The position numbers and the translations under genes were made by a program. Source: Streptomyces scabichelini (GTDB lineage: Bacteria; Actinomycetota; Actinomycetes; Streptomycetales; Streptomycetaceae). Taken from it: 34,676 nucleotides of DNA. Every line of letters begins with the position of its first letter. The stretch's first letter is position 1. The notes under the pieces were generated by a model. The model was not told the origin of the DNA and did no database searches. It saw only the letters and a list, made by a program, of their open reading frames with translations. The stretch spans positions 1 through 34,676 of the forward strand of contig NZ_JAAKZY010000107.1 of NCBI RefSeq assembly GCF_011045015.1. The letters are read 5' to 3'. This document shows, one piece after another, positions 16,982 to 25,164 of the stretch.

Positions 16982-18787
16982 GTGAGGGCCAGGTCGGTGG
17001 GCTGGCGGAGGCGGCGGGATGCCGTTCTGCTGCTCGTGGGCGCGGTGTTGGTGGGGCTGATCGGGCTGCTGGGCGCGGCGCTCGGGGAGCCCGGGGAACG
17101 GATTGCCCGGATGTGGGTCGGCGCCGAGATACGTGCCGACGGGACGGCCCGGATCACCGAGGTGATCGACTACGACTTCAATGGTGAGCAGCGGCACGGT
17201 ATTTACCGTGACGTGCCCAGGGCGGAACGCGGAGATGTCAGCGAGGTATCCGTCACGGCGGACGGCGAGCCGGTGCCCTACAGCTTCGAGGACATGGCGG
17301 GCGCCCGGATCGTGATCGGTGCCCCCGACGCGACGGTGACTGGAACCCACCGGTACCGCATCGAGTACACCCTGCCGCGCCTCGGGGACGAGGAGTGGCT
17401 GACGTGGGACGCCGTTGGCACGCAGTGGGACGTGCCCGTCGGGCACGTCGACGTGCACCTGGCCGTCCCGTTCGCCCTGGAACGGCCGAACTGCGTGGCG
17501 GGATCGTCCGGTTCGCGCGAGGACTGTGCGACGCGGCGGCAGCCCGTACCGGGGCAGCTGGACGTGACGCAGGACGCGCTGGAGGCGCACGAGGGTCTGA
17601 CGCTGTACGCGACGGTCGGGGATGCCGACGGGGGCGGCGCCGCGTCGTTGCCGAAGGCGCCCGGCGGACGGGCGGCTGCCGTCGAGGCCGGGGACGGCGT
17701 CGTGGCCGGGTGGTTGTGGGCTACGGGGATCGCCCTCGCCGTGACGGCCGTGGTCGCGGAGCTGGTGCGGCTGGCGGGGCGGGAGCGGGTCCAGGGGGCG
17801 GACGGCCGGACCCGGCGGATGGACATTCGCCGCCTGGGTGCCTCGGTCAAACCGAACGGCCGGCCGCCCGCGGGCATCGCTCCCGCGCACGCCGGCATCC
17901 TGCTCACCGACCGGGTGCGTCAGGAACACCTGGCGGCGTGGCTGCTGACCGCGGCCGCGGACGGGCATCTGACCATCAGCGGCAAGAAGAAGCCCGTGCT
18001 GCACCAGGCCGGCACGCGGCCCGAGGGCGGCGCCGCCGACCCGCTGACGGCGGAGGTGCTCCAGGCCGTGTTCGCCCGTAAGCAGCGCGTCCAGCTGGGC
18101 CAGTACAACACGGCGTTCGCCATCGCCTGGAACATGCTGCGGCACCGGCTCGAGGACTGGCGGCGCACGGGTGGCGACGGGCTGTGGGAGCCGTCCGGGG
18201 AGCGGCGCCGCCGGATCGCCGTGTGGGGCGGCGCGGTGGCCGCGGCCGCCGGAACGGTCGTCGTGGGGATCACGGCGACGGACGTGGCGGATCCGGGCGC
18301 GGACTGGCGGGCGCCGCTGGCAGCCGGCGCGGCACTGGCCGGCGCCGGGCTCGCGGCCCTCGTGCGGTCCTGGGAACTGCGGGCACGCACCGTGCGCGGC
18401 TCTCACCTGTGGTGTCAGGCGGAGGCCTACCGGCGCCATCTGGCCGAACCCGGGCGGCACGGCTGGGAGAAGCGTGACGAGGACGAGATCGCGTGGGCCG
18501 TGGCCCTCGGCGAGGCCGAGGCCTGGAGGGCCGCGGCGGCAGCGGCCGACGGGGCGAAGGCGCATGCGTCCCGCACGCGGGCACGGACGGCCGCACCCGG
18601 GGACGACGCGACGCTCCGGCCCCACCTCGCCACATACCTGCCGCTGGCGGCCGTGTCCGCCGCCACCCACCCGTCGTCCGGCGGCTCGGGTTCCTCGTCG
18701 GATTCCTCATCGGGCGGTTACAGCGGCGGAGGCGACAGCGGAGGGGTCGGCGGCGGCGACGGTGGCGGGGGCGGCGGCTCATGGTGA
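16982..18787 (+). CDS. DUF2207 membrane protein with Gly/Ser-rich tail
   Basis: An intact 601-residue protein. Membrane segment about 14-35 is followed by an extracytoplasmic beta-rich DUF2207 domain (DGTARITEVIDYDFNGEQRH, then GIYRDVP). Further membrane segments lie near residues 240-260 and 415-465, and the C-terminal 40 residues are Gly/Ser-rich, ending GGGGGGSW. The family is widespread in bacteria with unknown biochemical role. GTG 16982 is chosen because GAGGGGGG lies five bases upstream; GTG 16961 is an alternative. The minus-strand DnaE2 relic ends upstream, so this gene must have its own promoter in 16900-16980. Confidence 0.82.
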   Translation: MRARSVGWRRRRDAVLLLVGAVLVGLIGLLGAALGEPGERIARMWVGAEIRADGTARITEVIDYDFNGEQRHGIYRDVPRAERGDVSEVSVTADGEPVPYSFEDMAGARIVIGAPDATVTGTHRYRIEYTLPRLGDEEWLTWDAVGTQWDVPVGHVDVHLAVPFALERPNCVAGSSGSREDCATRRQPVPGQLDVTQDALEAHEGLTLYATVGDADGGGAASLPKAPGGRAAAVEAGDGVVAGWLWATGIALAVTAVVAELVRLAGRERVQGADGRTRRMDIRRLGASVKPNGRPPAGIAPAHAGILLTDRVRQEHLAAWLLTAAADGHLTISGKKKPVLHQAGTRPEGGAADPLTAEVLQAVFARKQRVQLGQYNTAFAIAWNMLRHRLEDWRRTGGDGLWEPSGERRRRIAVWGGAVAAAAGTVVVGITATDVADPGADWRAPLAAGAALAGAGLAALVRSWELRARTVRGSHLWCQAEAYRRHLAEPGRHGWEKRDEDEIAWAVALGEAEAWRAAAAAADGAKAHASRTRARTAAPGDDATLRPHLATYLPLAAVSAATHPSSGGSGSSSDSSSGGYSGGGDSGGVGGGDGGGGGGSW

Positions 18788-18799
18788 CTACGGCGCACC

Positions 18800-18990
18800 C
18801 GGCCTGACCCCCCCACCACCCCGCCTCGTACAGCGCGTGCGCCGCCCGCCGCACCACGTCGCAGCGGTGCTGGGCGGCCACGGGCTGGAAGGTGACCGGG
18901 AGGCCGTCCCCGGCCGCGCCGATGCGGACGTCGCGGCCGGCTGCTGGGTCAATTCGAACGGGTAGGTGAAGGGGGCCAGCCGGGCCGGCG
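18800..18990 (-). pseudogene. amidase-signature family C-terminus, frameshifted
   Basis: The minus strand reads RLAPFTYPFELTQQPAAT, then after one missing base near 18930 VRIGAAGDGLPVTFQPVAAQ and RRAAHALYEAG. This is the GLPVGxQ-type C-terminal block of amidase-signature enzymes. The catalytic Ser-Ser-Lys region is not present. From 18990 to about 19360 I see no recognisable gene. Confidence 0.6.
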
Positions 18991-19364
18991 GCGGTGACCG
19001 GCACCTTCCGCCCCCGCCTCGAACGCTGTGGCCGCGTGGTCGCCGGGGGCCGCCGTCTCCACCTGTAGCACCAGCTACGAACCCGCGACCAGCAAACCTC
19101 ACCCAACCTCACAGGCGAAACGGGCATCAAGCCTCATAACGACCTATCAGAGCCGCGAGACTTAGCGTCGCACTCGCAGCGCCAGCTGTAGATCATCGGG
19201 TTGCTGGGGCCGTTGGATGCGATGCCGGCTGCTGTGGTGCGGCCCTGGCAAGGGCACGCAAAACATTCTTGATCACAGTTGCTCTCCCGCTTCCAAGCCG
19301 AAGGCCGACAGCCCGGCAACGCCGCACATGTGTGCCGACGCCCCCATGGCCGCTCCCGCCACCA

Positions 19365-19515
19365 GCCAATCTTCAGTGGCAGGAACCTGGCGGCCGTCAA
19401 AGTTCAGTGGCAAACGATCCATATTCGGTGTCACAGGACAGTGGCCCCGGGGTGTTGTTGTGACGTTCAGCGATAGCTGGCCATGTGCAGCGACAGTTGG
19501 CCCGTGTGAGGGGGC
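19365..19515. repeat. iterated CAGTGGC/AGTTGGCC motifs, possible IS21-like end
   Basis: Five spaced variants occur: TTCAGTGGCA at 19371 and 19404, CAGTGGCC near 19440, GATAGCTGGCCA near 19472 and GACAGTTGGCCC near 19489. The spacing is 17 to 36 bases. Multiple terminal repeats of this sort are known in IS21-family elements. No transposase is adjacent, so the assignment is tentative. Confidence 0.4.
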
Positions 19516-19564
19516 CTCGTCGCGTCTCCGTAACTCGATTCCGCGTTCGCTACCGTGTCGGTCC

Positions 19565-20383
19565 ATGACGGTCCTGATCATCGGGGGCAGTGGTTTCCTG
19601 GGCGCCGAACTGATCCGGCAGGCCACCGCGGCCGGGCAAGAGACGTCCGCGACATTCGCATCCCGGCCCGGCAGGGCTTCGGGTGTCGCCTGGCATTCGC
19701 TCGACATCCGGGACCCTGCGCGTGTCGCCTGGGTGATCGCCGACGTGGCTCCGTCGGTCGTGGTCAACGCGTCGAGCGGAGGGGCCGACTGGGCGGTCAC
19801 CGCCGACGGCACCGTCCGCCTGGCGCTGGCCGCCGCCGAGCAGGCCTGCCGCCTGGTCCATGTCTCCAGCGACGCTGTGTTCTCTGGTGCGCGCGTCCGT
19901 TACGACGAGAGTTGCCTGCCCGATCCGGTCACCCCGTACGGCGCCGCGAAAGCCGCTGCCGAGACAGCGGTGCGGCTCCTCACGCCGGACGCCGCCGTCG
20001 CCCGGACTTCGCTGATCATCGGACACGGCCGGTCCGTGCACGAGCGCACGGTGCACGCCCTGGCGGCCGGCACCCGCGACGGGGTCTTGTTCACCGACGA
20101 CATCCGCTGCCCGGTCCATGTCGACGACCTGGCCGCCGCCTTGTGGGAGATCGCGCTGTCCGACGCGGCCGGGGTGTTCCACCTGGCCGGGCCGGACGCC
20201 CTGAGCCGCCACGACCTCGGTGTGCTGATCGCCCGGAGTGAAGGCCTTGACTGCGCGCGGCTGCCCGCCGGGCGACGAGCCGACACCACCCTGCCAGGGG
20301 CCCTCGACGTACGCCTCGACAGCAGCGCAACGCAGGAGCGGTTGCGGACAAGGCTCCGCGGCGCCCGCGAGTTCCTTCGTTGA
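19565..20383 (+). CDS. RmlD-like NAD(P)-dependent sugar reductase/epimerase
   Basis: A 272-residue extended-SDR protein. GGSGFLG (7-13) is the cofactor glycine motif, VHVSSDAVFSG holds the catalytic-serine strand, and YGAAK is the YxxxK pair. The PVHVDDLAAALWEI segment near residue 180 is typical of dTDP-4-dehydrorhamnose reductase relatives. ATG 19565 starts exactly at the first beta strand, though no clear SD precedes it. An upstream in-frame extension to 19217 lacks family sequence. No other deoxysugar genes are visible, so a role in rhamnose synthesis cannot be claimed. It is bracketed on both sides by iterated TGGCCA-type motifs. Confidence 0.8.
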   Translation: MTVLIIGGSGFLGAELIRQATAAGQETSATFASRPGRASGVAWHSLDIRDPARVAWVIADVAPSVVVNASSGGADWAVTADGTVRLALAAAEQACRLVHVSSDAVFSGARVRYDESCLPDPVTPYGAAKAAAETAVRLLTPDAAVARTSLIIGHGRSVHERTVHALAAGTRDGVLFTDDIRCPVHVDDLAAALWEIALSDAAGVFHLAGPDALSRHDLGVLIARSEGLDCARLPAGRRADTTLPGALDVRLDSSATQERLRTRLRGAREFLR

Positions 20384-20387
20384 GGCC

Positions 20388-20632
20388 GCGGTGGCCAACT
20401 ATCCCTGAGCGAAATGGCCAACCATCGTTGAGTACCGGCCGCTCACCAGCGGGCTTCCCGACGTTTCTGGCCAACTGTCGCCGGAGGTCACAGTGCTGTG
20501 ACCGCAGTTGTGACTGAGCACGCTAGTTGGCCATTGAGCGCCGTAGTTGGCCACTCTGGTGCTCAACGGCCATGTGAGGTCGTGTGCCGAGCCACGCTAG
20601 TTGGCACCTGGCCACGCTCGTTGGCATCGCCC
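20388..20632. repeat. iterated TGGCCAACT motifs in both orientations
   Basis: Three direct units come first (TGGCCAACTATCCCTGAG near 20391, TGGCCAACCATCGTTGAG near 20412, TGGCCAACTGTCGC near 20468). Four inverted ones follow (GCTAGTTGGCCATTGAG near 20521, CGTAGTTGGCCACTC near 20542, CTAGTTGGCA near 20598, CTCGTTGGCA near 20618). They mirror the motifs at 19365-19515 on the other side of the RmlD-like gene. They look like stacked insertion-sequence ends or an array of binding sites. Confidence 0.5.
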
Positions 20633-20664
20633 TCGCTCATCTATGCCAAGATTCGAAGGTGAAG

Positions 20665-21525
20665 ATGACCGACGTCACGCGTGCGATCGCGGCTGCGACT
20701 TCGGTCGCCGTATCGCTCGACCTGCCGGCCAACGACGCAATCGTTCTCCACAACTCGAACAAGCTGGCACTGCGGCTGACGCCATGCGGCGTCCTTGCCC
20801 GGGTCGCCCCTGTGGGACAAGAGGTTGCACAGTTCGAAGTCGAGCTCGCTCAGCGGCTCGCCGAGGTCGGGTGCCCGGTGTGTCCCTTGGAGCCTCGGGC
20901 GGACCCGCGTGTGTACACGCGCGATGGCTTCGCAGTGACGCTGTGGACCTACTACGAGCCCGTGACACCTCACACCTCACCAGTCGACTACGCCATGGCG
21001 CTGGAGCAGCTGCACGCCGGCATGCGCAAGGTCGATGTGCCGAGCCCGAGGTTCACGGACCGGATCACGGAGGCGGAAGAAGTTGTCGCCGACCCGGATC
21101 GCTCGCCGGAGCTCGCCGACGCGGACCGCGTGTTCCTCGGCGGCAGGCTAGCAAGCCTGCGACGAGCGATCGACGACCGTGGCGCCGTGGAGCAGCTGCT
21201 CCACGGCGAGCCGCATCCAGGCAATGTGCTCAGCACGAAGAACGGCCCGTTGTTCATCGACCTTGAGACGTGCTGCCGTGGACCCGTCGAGTTCGATCTC
21301 GCCCATGTTCCCGAGGCGGTCTGCGAGCACTACCCAAGCGTTGACCAAGGGCTGCTGGACGAGTGCCGGCAGCTCGTTATCGCGATGGTCGCCGCGTGGC
21401 GTTGGGAGCTTGGCGACCAGTTTCCCAATGGGAGGCGATTCGGAGAGGAATTCCTGCGCTTGCTGCGCGAGGGTCCTCCTTGGCCGACACTCGACACAGT
21501 GACCAGGCGACTGGATGGTCTGTAG
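20665..21525 (+). CDS. aminoglycoside phosphotransferase (APH)-fold kinase
   Basis: A 286-residue kinase-like protein. The catalytic Brenner motif HGEPHPGN is at 180-187, and the metal-binding IDLE is at 198-201, where Glu replaces the commoner Asp. The N-lobe carries LARVAPVG with a candidate nucleotide-binding strand. The substrate is unknown; the family phosphorylates antibiotics, choline, homoserine and other small hydroxyl compounds. ATG 20665 follows GAAGGTGAAG; the upstream ATG at 20584 would put repeat sequence into the protein. The stretch 21526-21763 after it shows nothing notable. Confidence 0.8.
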   Translation: MTDVTRAIAAATSVAVSLDLPANDAIVLHNSNKLALRLTPCGVLARVAPVGQEVAQFEVELAQRLAEVGCPVCPLEPRADPRVYTRDGFAVTLWTYYEPVTPHTSPVDYAMALEQLHAGMRKVDVPSPRFTDRITEAEEVVADPDRSPELADADRVFLGGRLASLRRAIDDRGAVEQLLHGEPHPGNVLSTKNGPLFIDLETCCRGPVEFDLAHVPEAVCEHYPSVDQGLLDECRQLVIAMVAAWRWELGDQFPNGRRFGEEFLRLLREGPPWPTLDTVTRRLDGL

Positions 21526-21763
21526 GAATCGCCGAAGGTCACGTGAAAGCGGCAAGAAATCAAGCGACGAGACTGTCGCCGTTACAACCCTATGCGCGTC
21601 GGCCTCGCTGCCGTGCTGAACCATGGCGCCGGTGCCAACAAACGTGGCAATTCATTACCACAGGGTGGACCCTTCATGCCGAAGCGTCAGCCGGGGTCAC
21701 CCACTAGGTTGACCTGGGCATAGATGCCCGGCGAATGAGCTGCCGCTTGAGGAAGATGCCCAT

Positions 21764-22324
21764 ATGGGAGTGGCTGCAGCGGTCTACGGGCTGGTGGGCG
21801 CGTCAGGCGGAGCCGTTCTGGGAGTGCTGGGGGCCCTTGCGACTCCCTGGCTTCAGAACAGGTATACGGACAGTGAGCGCCGTCGGTCTCGTGCGGAGGC
21901 CAAGTTCCATCGGTTGATGGAACTGCGTAAGGCCACCCGTGAGGCGCTGAGGCTTCTGGATGAGGCAAGCTCCTCAATCTTTCGCCAGACGTTCGACATC
22001 CGCAGCTTCAACAACGCCATGCTGTCGGCTGACCAGGCGATTGTGAAAGCAGCGGACGATCTGGCGATCGACGGGCTCGACTTCACTATTCGCCCCAGCA
22101 GCGTCGGTCGGCGGTCCACTCCCGAGGCTGAGCAACTCCGCGCCCTACTCGAAGGCATCCGCGAAGCGACTCGACTCATCTCTGCCGAGGCAGAAGGGCG
22201 TCCGCCGCGCTGGCGTGAGATCGGTCGCCAGATGGACACAGTGGAGCGACATCGCAGCGGCCTCCTAATGCGCCTCATGGATCACATGGACGCCCTGCGG
22301 GACGGTGATCTTGCCAGGCGTTAA
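21764..22324 (+). CDS. membrane-anchored helical protein of unknown function
   Basis: A 186-residue protein with one N-terminal glycine-rich membrane segment (about 3-27). Long charged helices follow, rich in Arg/Glu/Ala, with likely coiled-coil character (FHRLMELRKATREALRLLDE). Conserved enzyme motifs are not visible. ATG 21764 has GAGGAAG nine bases upstream. I do not recognise a family; its shape recalls small single-pass scaffold proteins. It is flanked by the APH-like kinase and the methyltransferase but shares no operon with them. Confidence 0.6.
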   Translation: MGVAAAVYGLVGASGGAVLGVLGALATPWLQNRYTDSERRRSRAEAKFHRLMELRKATREALRLLDEASSSIFRQTFDIRSFNNAMLSADQAIVKAADDLAIDGLDFTIRPSSVGRRSTPEAEQLRALLEGIREATRLISAEAEGRPPRWREIGRQMDTVERHRSGLLMRLMDHMDALRDGDLARR

Positions 22325-22458
22325 GAATCGATTGGCCGTTCTGAGCGGCGCATACATGCAAGTCAGAAGCTATTTTGAAGTCCATCTTGGTGGCGCTGAT
22401 CGGCCCGACAGCTCGCCGAGGACAGGCCGGTAGTCACGTCTGCCCAAGTCAGACCGCT

Positions 22459-22479
22459 TGGTCAACTGTGATGCTCAGA
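22459..22479 (+). repeat. direct repeat, left copy (21 bp)
   Basis: TGGTCAACTGTGATGCTCAG plus A. It matches 23261-23281 at 19 of 21 positions in the same orientation. The pair brackets the methyltransferase gene. Confidence 0.7.
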
Positions 22480-22509
22480 ATGGGGTGGACCTTGCGAGGC
22501 CCACCCGAA

Positions 22510-23226
22510 TCAGCAGAACGGTCGGAACTCCTTGAAATTGGGCGTCGGGCGGGGGTCGGGCAGCCGGTAGGCGCCGGTCCGCGGCCGACCGCTGGCCGGG
22601 TCGGTGGTCCCGTCGGCCAGAGCGCCCGGCAGCGGACGCCACCCCAGATTGGTCTCGAAGTACGCCACGGCAGCGCCGACCGATGGCCACCAGACATCGT
22701 CCAGCAGCACGATGCCGCCAGGTCGGACGATCTCGCCCAGGAAGTGGAGGTCGACGAACACGTTGTGGAAGTGGTGGCTGCCGTCGACGAACGCCGCGTC
22801 CGCGGCGAAACCCGCGTCGGCCAACCGGGCAAGGAAGCGCTGCGATGGCTCGGTCACCAGCTCGGCGATATCGTCCAGGCGGGCGTTGCGCAGCAGCTCC
22901 CACCCGACACCGTCGTACGCCGTGTACTGGAACGGGTCGATCACCACATGCCGAGGGTTCCGTGAACCGGTGCGCAGCAGCGCCTCGCCGATGGCCAGCG
23001 CCGAGCTGGCATAGGCGAGCCCGATCTCGACGACCGTGCCGACTCGCTCTTCCACCAGAAGGTCAAGTACCTGATCACAGTCGCTCTCCGGCAGCGTGAC
23101 GGTGGCGAAGTCCGGACCGCCATCGGGACTCCGCGGCGGCCCGTGCTTGGTGAGCTCGCGACGTACGGCGGCCACTCGATCCGGCCACTCGCCTCCGACT
23201 CCGCCCGGTTGCACGATCGAGTTCAC
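22510..23226 (-). CDS. class I SAM-dependent methyltransferase (Methyltransf_24-like)
   Basis: A 238-residue enzyme. VVEIGLAYASSALAIG is the SAM-binding motif I (normally ExGxxxG), HVVIDPFQ carries the acidic residue after strand 2, and AAFVDGSHHFHNV with GGIVLLDDVWWPS are motifs IV-V typical of the Methyltransf_24/O-methyltransferase-like group. GTG 23226 is preceded by AAGGAG at ideal spacing; a longer frame reaching 23565 reads through repeat sequence and is rejected. The acceptor is unknown. It is a single gene bracketed by two near-identical 21-bp direct repeats, which suggests carriage by a mobile or recombined unit. Confidence 0.83.
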   Translation of the reverse strand: MNSIVQPGGVGGEWPDRVAAVRRELTKHGPPRSPDGGPDFATVTLPESDCDQVLDLLVEERVGTVVEIGLAYASSALAIGEALLRTGSRNPRHVVIDPFQYTAYDGVGWELLRNARLDDIAELVTEPSQRFLARLADAGFAADAAFVDGSHHFHNVFVDLHFLGEIVRPGGIVLLDDVWWPSVGAAVAYFETNLGWRPLPGALADGTTDPASGRPRTGAYRLPDPRPTPNFKEFRPFC

Positions 23227-23260
23227 CAGCCACACTCCTTCTGGCTGAGGGCATGGGACG

Positions 23261-23281
23261 TGGTCAACTGTGACACTCAGA
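23261..23281 (+). repeat. direct repeat, right copy (21 bp)
   Basis: TGGTCAACTGTGACACTCAG plus A. It is the partner of 22459-22479, about 800 bases apart, and lies just upstream of the methyltransferase start. Confidence 0.7.
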
Positions 23282-23372
23282 GCGGCTAACTGGCGGGTTG
23301 TGACCGCTTTTCCGTGATGGCTACGCCTTGATGATGAGATCGGCTGGACAGGGCATGCGGCCGCGGCCGCGC

Positions 23373-23499
23373 CGCCGACAGCGGCTCCTACGCGGTGAGT
23401 CGGCCGCCCATCAACCAGCCGCATCACCGGTGCGGAAGATTCGGTCCAGGCGGTGGTCCAGGACGGCGATGGCAGACTCCGGGCTGCGCTGGCCGACGA
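23373..23499 (+). repeat. 127-bp exact direct repeat, copy A
   Basis: Identical base for base to 34550-34676, where the window ends; the true repeat may be longer. It covers the last 29 codons plus stop of the TetR gene at 23411 and 38 bases beyond it. Homology stops sharply at the left end (23372 versus 34549). Confidence 0.95.
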
Positions 23500-24028
23500 G
23501 GATGCTGGTGCCGAGTCCCGCAGACATGGCAAGCAGGCCGGCTGCCTCCAACTGTGCGTCCACACCGGGCTCGAGCAGAGCTGCCTCTTGCGCCTGCCGA
23601 AGGAGCTGGGTTACCGCGTCTTCTGCGGCTTCCGGGTTCTTGATGAAGGGTTGGGCGGCGAGTGCCTGGTCGGTCACGGCCAGAACGGCGTACGAGGTGT
23701 AGACGAAGTGGAAGGTGCGGCTGTCCTCGTCGGTCGGCAGCGCCGCCATCAGCAGCGCCTCGATCATTTCCCGCGGACCAGGACTGTCCCCGGCGGCCTG
23801 CACACGGGCGGAGGCCCGTTCCCCGAACCTCTCTGTCAGGTGCTCCAGTCCGAAAAGCAGCAGCTTCTCCTTGGTCTCGAAGTAGTACTGCACCAGCCGC
23901 AGCGACACGCCCGCCTCTGCTGCCACGTCGCGCATCCCCACGGCATGCAGCCCGCGTCGCCCGGCGACCCGGACCAGTGCCTCGGCGATCTCGGTGCGCC
24001 GTTCTGCGTGGTCCACGCGCTTGGGCAT
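23411..24028 (-). CDS. TetR-family repressor of the adjacent hydrolase
   Basis: A 205-residue regulator. The N-terminal HTH spans about residues 8-50 (RRTEIAEALVRVAGRRGLHA, then DVAAEAGVSLRLVQYYF), followed by a helical ligand domain. ATG 24028 has GGAGAA seven bases upstream; the longer frame to 24097 runs into the operator and is rejected. It is divergent from the alpha/beta hydrolase gene with a long inverted repeat between them (24081-24118). The standard inference is that it represses both. Its 3' end is part of the 127-bp repeat found again at the window end, so a second copy of this gene may exist beyond the window. Confidence 0.88.
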   Translation of the reverse strand: MPKRVDHAERRTEIAEALVRVAGRRGLHAVGMRDVAAEAGVSLRLVQYYFETKEKLLLFGLEHLTERFGERASARVQAAGDSPGPREMIEALLMAALPTDEDSRTFHFVYTSYAVLAVTDQALAAQPFIKNPEAAEDAVTQLLRQAQEAALLEPGVDAQLEAAGLLAMSAGLGTSILVGQRSPESAIAVLDHRLDRIFRTGDAAG

Positions 24029-24080
24029 CGGCCGTTTCTCCGCTCGTCGTCCCACTGTTGCTGCCCCAGTGGGACCTTGA

Positions 24081-24118
24081 TGATACAGCCGTACCAAGAT
24101 TGTGGTACGTTCGTATCA
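24081..24118. promoter_or_regulatory. TetR operator, 16-6-16 inverted repeat
   Basis: TGATACAGCCGTACCA, a 6-base spacer, then TGGTACGTTCGTATCA. The arms match at 13 of 16 positions. The site lies between the divergent TetR and hydrolase starts, covering the likely promoter. Confidence 0.82.
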
Positions 24119-24142
24119 CGAAAATGAGATCCGGAGGTGACC

Positions 24143-25054
24143 GTGTCCGAGACCGCTGTCCGTGCCCGAGCCGACATAGGCCGTTACGTGAGCGATGCCT
24201 GGCGCGACCGCTACTTCGCGGCCTGCGACGCGGTCTATGCACTGGGCGCACCCGCGCTCGCGGAAGAGGACGTGGAGACGTCCTTTGGCACCACGCACGT
24301 CTACCGCTACGGCCCCGCGAACGAGGCCGCTCGATCCCGCACCCCCGTCGTCCTGGTACACGGAGCGGGCTCCTGCTCCGCCATGTGGTACCCGAACACC
24401 CCCGCCCTCAGCGCCGACCGGCCGGTCTACGCGATCGACACCCCGGGTGATCCCGGCCGCAGCGTGCAGCGCGAATCGATCCACCAACCCGAGCGCGCCG
24501 CACAGTGGTTGGACGAGACCCTCGCCGGACTCGGCCTCGACCGCGTGCACCTCGTCGGCACCTCCTACGGCGGATGGCTCGCCCTGAACCAAGCGCACCG
24601 CAGGCCCGGTCGCCTCGCCTCGGTCACGCTGCTCGACCCCGGCGGCCTGGAGAAAGTGGGGCTGCGCTTCTTCGTCTGGATCTTCGCCGGCCTCTTCGCG
24701 ACCTTCGCGCCCAAGGCACTGCGCCCGCGGCTGGCGGCCTGGCTGGAACAGCCGGTTCTCGTCATGCCGGAACTGCGCACGATGATCAGAACGGCCGTTC
24801 GCGCCTACCGCATACGCCGCCCGGCGCCGCTTCCCCTGTCCGAGGAGGAGCTGTCCACCATCCGGACTCCGCTCTATCTGGTGCTCGGCAAGCGAAGCCT
24901 CCTCGTACACCCGCAGCGGCAGGCTGAGCGTGTGCCGCGCCTGGTCTCCGGCGCCCGAGCCGAGATCATCTCCAACACGGGCCACGGGCCGCAGATTGAC
25001 CACGCGGAGGAGATCAACTGCAGGATGCTGGACTTCATGGCTTCCGTCGACTGA
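24143..25054 (+). CDS. alpha/beta hydrolase
   Basis: A 303-residue alpha/beta-hydrolase fold. The oxyanion turn is LVHGAG (72-77), the nucleophile elbow GTSYGG has Ser141, and the catalytic His lies in NTGHGPQIDH near residue 283. GTG 24143 follows GGAGG by five bases; an alternative GTG at 24137 overlaps the SD. The fold covers esterases, epoxide hydrolases, lactonases and C-C hydrolases, and the substrate is not readable. Tight divergent pairing with the TetR gene suggests substrate-induced expression. Confidence 0.87.
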   Translation: MSETAVRARADIGRYVSDAWRDRYFAACDAVYALGAPALAEEDVETSFGTTHVYRYGPANEAARSRTPVVLVHGAGSCSAMWYPNTPALSADRPVYAIDTPGDPGRSVQRESIHQPERAAQWLDETLAGLGLDRVHLVGTSYGGWLALNQAHRRPGRLASVTLLDPGGLEKVGLRFFVWIFAGLFATFAPKALRPRLAAWLEQPVLVMPELRTMIRTAVRAYRIRRPAPLPLSEEELSTIRTPLYLVLGKRSLLVHPQRQAERVPRLVSGARAEIISNTGHGPQIDHAEEINCRMLDFMASVD

Positions 25055-25164
25055 CAACCGCCCACGCCGACGGGGCCAGGGACAGTGCCGCGGGATGGCC
25101 CGGCCAGAGCCTGGGCCGGTAGCGCCCGGACTGCAGGACCGTTCCGCCAGGGGATCCCTCTGTC

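Noticed and set aside
19134..19400. Minus-strand 88-codon cysteine-bearing frame.
   Set aside because: It overlaps the iterated motifs, has no clear SD and no spaced metal-binding pattern I can defend.
19217..19564. Upstream extension of the RmlD-like gene by 116 codons.
   Set aside because: The extension translates the repeat region and lacks family sequence; the family begins at MTVLIIGGSG.
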